From contig KN880493.1 of NCBI GenBank assembly GCA_000934385.1, positions 1 through 64,000 on the forward strand: a DNA stretch of 64,000 nucleotides. Reading direction: 5' to 3'. Both the position numbers and the translations under genes were made by a program. Of the stretch, positions 57,307 to 64,000 are shown piece by piece (positions within the stretch are counted from its first letter, which is position 1; each line of letters starts with the position of its first letter). The notes beneath the pieces are model-generated. The model had not been told where the DNA came from, ran no database searches, and saw nothing but the letters and a program-made list of their open reading frames with translations. The stretch comes from Cylindrobasidium torrendii FP15055 ss-10 (Eukaryota; Basidiomycota; Agaricomycetes; Agaricales; Physalacriaceae).

Positions 57307-60300
57307 TCATCCTCCCAAAACCTCCTTCGACACCAACACCCTCCTCGCTAGCGCACCCAAATTTGCATCCGCTACAATAACCTCAGCCGTATAATCCACC
57401 CCATACATCTGCTTCATCGCGACCGCTATCCTCTTCGCCTGCTTCTCACTCCAAAACGTAAAGTCATCTGGGTCGCGGCCGTCATCAGAGGGCACGGACG
57501 TCGGAACTTCATCGCTACGTCCCGCGTCCCCGTCGACGCCGCCGAAGGCCTTTGAGCCCAGCTTGGGCGTCATGGCGCCCGTAAGGTCATGCTCATCCTC
57601 TTCATCAATGGTCGTGCTCATTCCCATGCCACTCCCATCGCGCACGCGGCACGAAATAGGAATGAGCGCGGGGTCCTCGTCGAGCGCTAGCGGAACAACC
57701 TTCATGAGACCCTCCTTGACAGTCTCGTAATCCAACGTCGCCGGCTGGTCCACTAAAAAAACATCAGAAAGAGCTCCCAAAGATAAAACAACTTCGCGCA
57801 CCATATATCTCAATCGGCCCATCCATGCTCATCACATTATACTTGCCATCGTGATGATACCGCACCTCGTACATCCCACACAGCCAGGGCAGAGTATTCC
57901 CCTTGAACGTGATCTTGCCCTTGACCTTTGTCCGCTTCCCAGGCTTAGACAGAGCAGCGCCGTGGGAGTCGTATCCCTCGTCTTCATCGTCCCCTACGTG
58001 CAGGTCGCCATCCCACTCATCCCCATAGACGCCCTCCCACATGCCCATCGAGCTCGTACGAGTGACCAGCGAGCTCTTGTTTGCTCCAACACGGTATATC
58101 CCAATCCAGTCCCGGCGCGAGTGTCCCTTAGGCGCTTCCCAAGCAACAGTGATAGGTTGGCCAAGGTGGAATCTGTGCAACGATGGTCAGCCTGGAAGTG
58201 AACAACTAACAGCAGAAACACAAACCTCCGGACACCCTCCTCGTTGAGAACGCCATTAACGACGCGGGCACTGTACTTGGTCGCATCATACTCCTTGCTC
58301 GGCGCAACACGCGTGATGACCAGCTTCTCCCGGCTCTGCTGCAACATGAACTTGGTATCCTGCACAACGCCTTTGATCTTTGGCCGCGCTGCACAAAGTA
58401 TCAGTAAAGAGTCCCACGGAGACAGCGATGGACGTAGACGCACACTTCTTGAGGAACTCTTCAACCGCGTCCGCCGTCTCTTCATACACCTTGTCCCATG
58501 TCCCTTTGACCTCGGTCGCCACCTTCATGTGTGTCGAGGTCACACTACGCAATCCGGACGTCGCGTTCCGGATAACCTTGACGAACCCAGCCTCTTTGCG
58601 CAGTGTATCTCCGTACAGCTTCTGCATATGCGGGCTATAGACATGTCAAAACAAAAAACAACGAAAGGGCAGACGAGCAACGCACTTTTCGACGTTCCTC
58701 AAGAACCACCAGTGCGCGAGATGCCTGACGCACCCAAGAGCAACCACAAGCTTGTTTGCACTGATACACGCAAGGCCGAACCACGCCGCACCGCCCATCA
58801 TGTCCGGGTTGTTGATGTATCGATAGATGCCCTTGTACTCCAAGCTTCTCGGGAAGTCGTCCATGAAAAAGTCTCCATAGAACCAGCCAAACGCCCCCAA
58901 GCTGTCGTACGACTCGGTCGTCGCCCAAACATGCAGCAGCACAAGCAGAACACCGATGGTATGCCGCAACAACGCATCCCCGACAAGCCATTCCGTAGGC
59001 TTCGTGTAGGTGCGGTAGACCAAACCAATGAGGGAAACATAAGTCATGCACTGGCTCCCATTGTACAGCACCTTCCAGCTCGTGAATGCTTCGAGGATGG
59101 CGCCTTTCTCCATATGTGCAGGGTAGTGATAATGCTTCATGAAATGCCGAACAAGGAACTTGCTCTCGCTCTGCGCACTGAGCACCAGTCCTAGACCCAC
59201 AGTGTGGAACAAACACCACGAAATCGCATGGATAAAGTGGAACGTCGGCGAAGGTACGAACAGCGCCAGGGAAATAGAGTACAGGACAGATAGGAGAAGA
59301 AGTGTGTCGCTCGCGCGGAAAAAGTCAAAGTTCTTGAAGATGAGCATGTCCCGCCTGAAGTAGCGCGCGAATAGGTCATGGTGAGAGATGGTCTTCGGTT
59401 TGGGAATGGCAGTGGGCAAGGATCCTGTGCTAGACGTAGACAGTGTGGCCTTGTGCTGGGATCGCTTCTGTGGGACGGCGTCCTCGACATCCGTCTCAAG
59501 TTCGGAGGTTTCTGTCGCCGTATCACCGTCTGTGGGAGCAGGTGTATCCTCTGGCGGTTCAGCAGCTGCTTCAGCCACCACACTAGCAAGGGGAGTGCGC
59601 TTCGCGATGGCCTTTTTCTCTCCATACGTGCGCTCAATGTCTATTATAGTTAGTAAGAGTCTCGGTCCAAGCACAATTACTCACGAGGATTTTCGAACCA
59701 CAGAAGGAATCCAAATTGGCTTGCATGCGTTGCAAGACTGACGAACAGAACTGGATAGCTTCCGACGATGAGGGAAAGGCCGTAGTATCCAATGTACCCG
59801 ACAGAGTACATAGGATGGGGCGCAAGCTCGAAGACACCATCGAAGATGAGATTGCCGCGTTGGAAGAAGACGTCGCCCCAGTACCAGCCGTAGTCCTTAA
59901 CCACATGGTGCGCCTCCTTTTTGACCCAGAGATTAAACAGGATAAGAATGACACCTGCTATCCATCTGTGCCAAAAAGTATAAGTTTACACGCGTCCTTC
60001 GGGGCAGAAAAAACACGTACCGGCACACGTGCACGGGGAGGGACAGGTCGGTGGGCACCCTGAAGCACGATATGGCAAACATGAAATAGGAAAGGAAGTC
60101 GCTAGATATAGGATAAGCACGTGTAGAATGGGCGGGCATCGTACGTACTTGACCAGGATGATATCCACCAGCTGTCGGAAAAGCAGCCAGGTGTTGTATT
60201 CCACGGGGAGTTCCTGTACTATGTTCAGCACTGCAGCTAGCTGCGAGGATGGGTGGAGACACACGTCGAACTCATAATCTTTTCCCATTTTTCCAACGAG

Positions 60301-60767
60301 CTGGTTGCGGATCCATTGGCGCATTTCTGGGCGACGCTCGCCGTCCAACCATCCACGACGCGTGATTTCCTTCACCATCCATCGCTTCTTGCTCTGCTTG
60401 GTGAGCAGCACGGCCAATCCGACATCATACGCGGCGCGCCAGAAGACAAAGTAGCACAGAAAGAACACGCGTGCAACGGAGGTCGGCAGCAACGCGAATA
60501 GGGTAACTTGAAGCGCCAGGAGAGACAAATTTACAAAGTCCAAGTGAGATTTTGGGTACGCCGGGTTAAAGAGGGCGGTAAGCACATCATGCGTCGTCGG
60601 TACACGGAAGACTATTAGTTCATCAGTCGTGTGCGACGCCTAGAGAGGGTCTACATACCTTGGCCGGAGGGTGTTTTTCCCCAGACGACGTCCGCCGCCT
60701 CTTTTGGCGCCGCGGCGGGAGACGCCGCCGCTTTGGGCGCTGGTTTGCGCTGCCGAACCGAGCTCAT
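57307..60767 (-). CDS. CHO2: Phosphatidylethanolamine N-methyltransferase
   Basis: Cho2 is an ER membrane enzyme that transfers the first methyl group from S-adenosylmethionine to phosphatidylethanolamine on the route to phosphatidylcholine. The protein has about 900 residues, as usual. The start [16 protein letters not shown] leads to [11 protein letters not shown] and [12 protein letters not shown]. The first methyltransferase half has [22 protein letters not shown] and [17 protein letters not shown]. The second half has [37 protein letters not shown] and [21 protein letters not shown]. The C-terminal domain has [41 protein letters not shown] and [25 protein letters not shown]. About eight introns. 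A UAS-INO-like decamer lies 92 bases upstream. Confidence 0.95.
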
Positions 60768-60858
60768 GGTCGATGGTGGTCAAAAGCGGAGGTACCCCGC
60801 GGACCCCTCCGATGTAGATACGGCACAGCGGCCCGGATTGCCGTTCATAACGTGAGCA

Positions 60859-60868
60859 CATGTGAAAT
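60859..60868 (+). promoter_or_regulatory. Candidate inositol/choline-responsive element (UAS-INO) upstream of CHO2
   Basis: CATGTGAAAT is an exact match to the ten-base yeast element bound by Ino2/Ino4 in phospholipid genes including CHO2. It works in both orientations in yeast. Here it lies 92 bases before the CHO2 start codon. Whether this fungus has factors that read it is not known from the window. Confidence 0.45.
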
Positions 60869-61223
60869 GGTGCAATAGGCCGCGGCATGCAGTCTAGGTT
60901 GCCATTCTTTGAGGTCTATCTGCACAATCAACAGATCAGGTCTTCGCGCTCATGTCAAAGATTGGTACGATGCACACTATAGGCCAGGCCGAGAGCTCAG
61001 AGGATACTATTGAAGTACGAATGGTTCAATAAGTAATCTACTTCGATCAACCCTTTGTTGAGACTGAGTTAAAGAGTATAAATTCGAATATATCGGCCAA
61101 TTACGTGTCGAACTCAAATGGGAGCGACCCTTTGAGTGAGTACGTGTTGATGTTGAGCAAAGTTCAAGTTAGAACATCGCGATATCGAAGTTACATGCAG
61201 TAAAAACCGTGACTGTCAACATC
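60869..61223. other. Upstream flank of CHO2 and 3' flank of the ICMT-like gene
   Basis: No coding signal was recognised in this stretch. Confidence 0.4.
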
Positions 61224-61981
61224 TCAAATGACATACGGAACGAGTTTGTTTGGAACCTGCTTTCTCCATCTCTCCCACTCATCACCAAACTGCTCTCTGA
61301 GCAATCTATCCTCGAACTCCATGCGGAGCGCGAAGCTCGTACTAATCACCCCCATCATACCGTAGACGTACATCAGGAGTGGGATGCCTACAACGTTTGG
61401 GAGAACGTGTAGAGGCCATCCAAGAAACAAAGGGGCAATCCCGACGAGCATTATAAACCAGCCAGCATACGCAGGATGTCGAACGTAAGCAAAAGGGCCT
61501 GTGGTGACCAGCTTGTGTTGAGAGCGCTTAGCGAGCTCGAATGTGAAAAGACGGCCAAGCGCACGGTAGCTCGCGTGTCGAATGGCGCACCCGATGATAA
61601 CCACAATGCATAATAGAGTGAATACTGGAAGTGGGATGTTAAGCGCCGTGTGGTGGCCACTGGGAGGACCGAATAGAGACGTCAAATTTTGCAGACTTTC
61701 ACCGATGGCTACCGTCCAGAAGAAGATCTATGCGAGACGATGAAAATGCGGCGATTACAGAGAAGATGGAGGATGCACACCCTGCCTAGAAGAGGGAATG
61801 GCACGACGCGTAGGTTGAACATCATGATTGCATCAACATTCCGGTGAAGTCGGTGTCCTGTTGGCACTAGTACACGCTCGTTGGCCGCAGCGTTGTATGG
61901 AGGAGTCCAGATGAGATGGAGGCACAACGTAGTGGCTAGTAGTAAGACGGCTCGCACAAAGGCTTCCGCGTTGCAGAACAT
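61224..61981 (-). CDS. ICMT/phospholipid methyltransferase-like membrane protein
   Basis: Two exons join in phase at about 61727-61779. The start MFCNAEAFVRAVLLLATTLCLHLIW contains the first membrane segment. Exon 2 continues IFFWTVAIGESLQNL and PLPVFTLLCIVVIIGCAIRHASYRALG. LVTTGPFAYVRHPAYAGWFIMLVGIAPLFLGWP is the signature of isoprenylcysteine carboxyl methyltransferases and related phospholipid methyltransferases, with the RHPAY cofactor-site motif. The end RMEFEDRLLREQFGDEWERWRKQV matches the family. About 235 residues and four to five helices. It could methylate prenylated proteins or a lipid; position next to CHO2 does not decide this. Confidence 0.85.
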
Positions 61982-63069
61982 TATCCTCGTTCCGAGGTCG
62001 TTGATGGTGGTGGGAAAGAGAAGTTATTCGGCAGAAAGCGTGTTGCATTCGATGGGGAAAGTGCGCGCTTTCTTGGCGTCATGAGAACCATTCTCCTCGA
62101 TGGTGATAATCAATCTCTGAGTACATACAGACATTATCACGAGAAGCAGAACGCTCACTCTGCGCTCACTGCTCAGGGCCTCAATGCAAAGACAATAGTA
62201 CTCCTGTCGGCAACTTGCGATGCACGGGCCGATCTTCCGAGTTGCATTGTTCTCTTTCTTGCTTTTGGTTAGCCAACTTAGTAGATATATAAACCGCTTG
62301 AAAACTAACAAACATCTTAAAAAAACTTTTCATTCTCAAAGACCAAAACTCGAAATACTCAGAAACACCGTAAACTATGAGCAATTTATACAAATCCGCA
62401 CCATCGTCTTCTCTATTCACCGGCTTTACAGAGAGGCTGCAAGCACTGACTTAGGTGCGATAGTAGTTTCTCGGGGTGCGCATCTTGAGGTGTCACGCTT
62501 CCAAAAATTACTGCATGCTACGAAGCATGAGACCATAATTTGCGTTCAAATTCTCCTCAAAGTACAAGCTCGCAACACCCAACCGCTCATACTCGCAGCC
62601 AGAAAGTAAATCGTTCCGCCACGGAAACTTGCGATCTTAGCCTCCTGTATCTTCTAGTGGCTTGACGCATATTCTTTGACATGAACAATTTGGGAATCTT
62701 CCATTACATAAACGTCAGGCAAGTACATATGAAATCGACAAAAAATTGATACAGAGGAAGGGTTGCCTTTGTCGCGTCCACAGGGAGACTCTGGCATTTC
62801 TGTCCTTGAGCCATCGTCCTCTCGATCTGTATTCTCCGACCACTGTGGAGGATATGGGTGCAAGACAAGAAGACGCTCGGGGTCGTGTCCTCCATGCAGC
62901 TTCCGCACACATTGCACAGTGAAATGAGGTGAAGAATGTGAATCAACAGACTCGGAAGAGACTCAGCGCTCAAGCGCTCAAGTCGAAACCCCATCACACA
63001 TGCGTTTCGTAGCGTTAAAAGTACATTGCGATAGTCATGAAAATACAGCAACAAAACAAACAAAGATCA
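61982..63069. other. Intergenic region, nothing recognised
   Basis: Frames such as 62220-62609 and 62704-63063 (opposite strands) show no domain or splice support. No repeats of note. Confidence 0.4.
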
Positions 63070-64000
63070 TTACACATTCTCCACTCTCCTCTCACTCGCC
63101 TTCTCATTCAAACTCCCCGTCTCAATGTCTTCCTTCTCTTTCTCGTGGACATGTCCCTCGTGATGGACTTCGTCTCTACCCGCACCCTCCTCGAACGCAG
63201 TCTTGTGTTGTTCAAAGTGGCTGCCGTGCGTCTCTGGCCCCAGAATCGTGATAACAATCACAAACGCGGCCACAACACCAATGAGTATCCCCTGCACCGT
63301 CGCATAATCCGGAATATCCTCGCCCTCCGCATTTGTTGTCCTCTGGTGCTCGCCACCCGTAGCCTCGATCTGCGCGGACGCACTGGAGACCATGTTTCCG
63401 AGCTGGTACGCCACACCAGGGAACGTCGCACGGAACGCAGGAGGGGAGATTTCGGCGAGCTGGATGGGAATAACACCCCAGGCGCCCTGGACGCCAAACT
63501 GCATGCAGAACGCGCCGGCTGCGAGACCGCTGAAGGTTGTGGGCAGAATCCAGACGGGAATGAAGGCGCCGATGAGCAGGACAAAGACACTGGATACCTG
63601 TCAGTTTGGGTTTGGTGGGAGTAGCGAAGACGTACATGATGGTGAGACGTCGACCGATGTATTGGGATACCCATCCAGCGATGGCACCTCCAGCAATAGC
63701 ACCCTGAACCGAGGTCAGAGACGGTAATCGAGAACGAAGGCGGAACATACGCAGTTGCCAATGATGGTCGCGATCGTTGCGTTGTGTTCCGTGAAGCCCT
63801 TGCTCTCCTTGAGATAGGTTGGGTACAAGTCCTGGGATCCATGCGACAAAAAGTTGAAGCCTGCGGTATACATGAGCACAAGTGGACATGACGAAGGTCA
63901 GAAACGCACCGGTCATGAGCAAAACGGCATAGATGCAGAGCATCCAGTGACGCTTGAGCATGGCACCGGTCTCCTTGAGGAAAATCCTGCTCTTCTCGCT
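63070..64000 (-). CDS. JEN-type carboxylate (lactate/pyruvate) MFS transporter, 5' part outside the window
   Basis: A proton-coupled monocarboxylate transporter of the plasma membrane. Exons read RIFLKETGAMLKRHWMLCIYAVLLMTG, DLYPTYLKESKGF, IIGNCGAIAGGAIAGWVSQYIGRRLTI and FIPVWILPTTFSGLAAGAFCMQFGVQGAWGV. IPIQLAEISPPAFRATFPGVAYQLGN is characteristic of Jen1-like proteins, as is VQGILIGVVAAFVIVITILGPE before the hydrophilic tail. The tail is histidine- and glutamate-rich and ends SERRVENV. Introns lie near 63595-63635 and others to the right. The gene runs off the right edge at 64000, so the N-terminal half is missing. Confidence 0.88.

Noticed and set aside
58244..59194. Plus-strand open frame of 316 codons
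   Set aside because: It is antisense to CHO2, whose protein is strongly recognisable on the other strand over the same bases.
1..64000. Search for tRNA, rRNA, CRISPR or secondary-metabolite cluster
   Set aside because: No cloverleaf or rRNA core was recognised by eye, no regularly spaced repeats occur, and the SDR, transporters and transcription factor lie too far apart and lack a backbone enzyme such as a PKS, NRPS or terpene synthase.

Overview
The window looks like nuclear DNA of a mushroom-forming basidiomycete (Agaricomycetes). Most genes are broken by several short introns of about 45-60 bases with GT...AG ends. The gene set includes families typical of that class: DUF6533-like membrane proteins, a DUF7918-like family, F-box-like proteins, Zn2Cys6 factors and many unrecognised multi-intron proteins. 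No rRNA, tRNA, CRISPR array, complete transposon or prokaryotic operon was seen. Exon joins were worked out by hand from splice signals and reading phase, so single junctions may be a few bases off.

Layout. 0.4-3.6 kb: a short-chain dehydrogenase and a PX-domain/GH18 chitinase fusion. 4.9-10.7 kb: a small acidic protein, a Zn2Cys6 transcription factor and an F-box-like protein. 11.4-15.1 kb: two tandem AGC-like protein kinases. 15.2-17 kb: an unrecognised conserved-looking protein. 17.4-22.2 kb: a tandem array of three intact genes and one broken copy of an undescribed family. 22.4-25.6 kb: a C2H2 zinc-finger gene followed by decayed pieces of a second zinc-finger gene, a kinase and a DUF7918-like gene. 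25.8-36.7 kb: an AIG2/gamma-glutamylcyclotransferase-like gene, a DUF6533-like membrane protein, a secreted catalase and an MFS transporter. 37.5-46 kb: two divergent members of the tandem-array family flanking a tandem pair of seven-helix-type membrane proteins. 46-57 kb: two more kinases, the intact DUF7918-like gene, a CRAL-TRIO (Sec14-like) protein and two divergent C2H2 genes. 57.3-64 kb: CHO2 (phosphatidylethanolamine methyltransferase), an ICMT-like methyltransferase and the 3' part of a JEN-type carboxylate transporter.

Three things stand out. First, 22.4-25.6 kb and 48.9-57.1 kb are collinear copies in inverted orientation (DUF7918, kinase, zinc finger B, zinc finger A). The first copy is collapsed by a deletion and partly pseudogenised. 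Second, six loci (three tandem genes, one tandem pseudogene and two distant genes) appear to belong to one unnamed nuclear-looking family with a conserved HPxTG...PYxxLPxF core and a shared intron position. Third, four kinases share a C-terminal tail, and three of them carry repeated RxRPRSxTV motifs that fit AGC-kinase phosphorylation sites. A further regulatory observation is an exact copy of the yeast inositol-sensitive element (UAS-INO) just upstream of CHO2.
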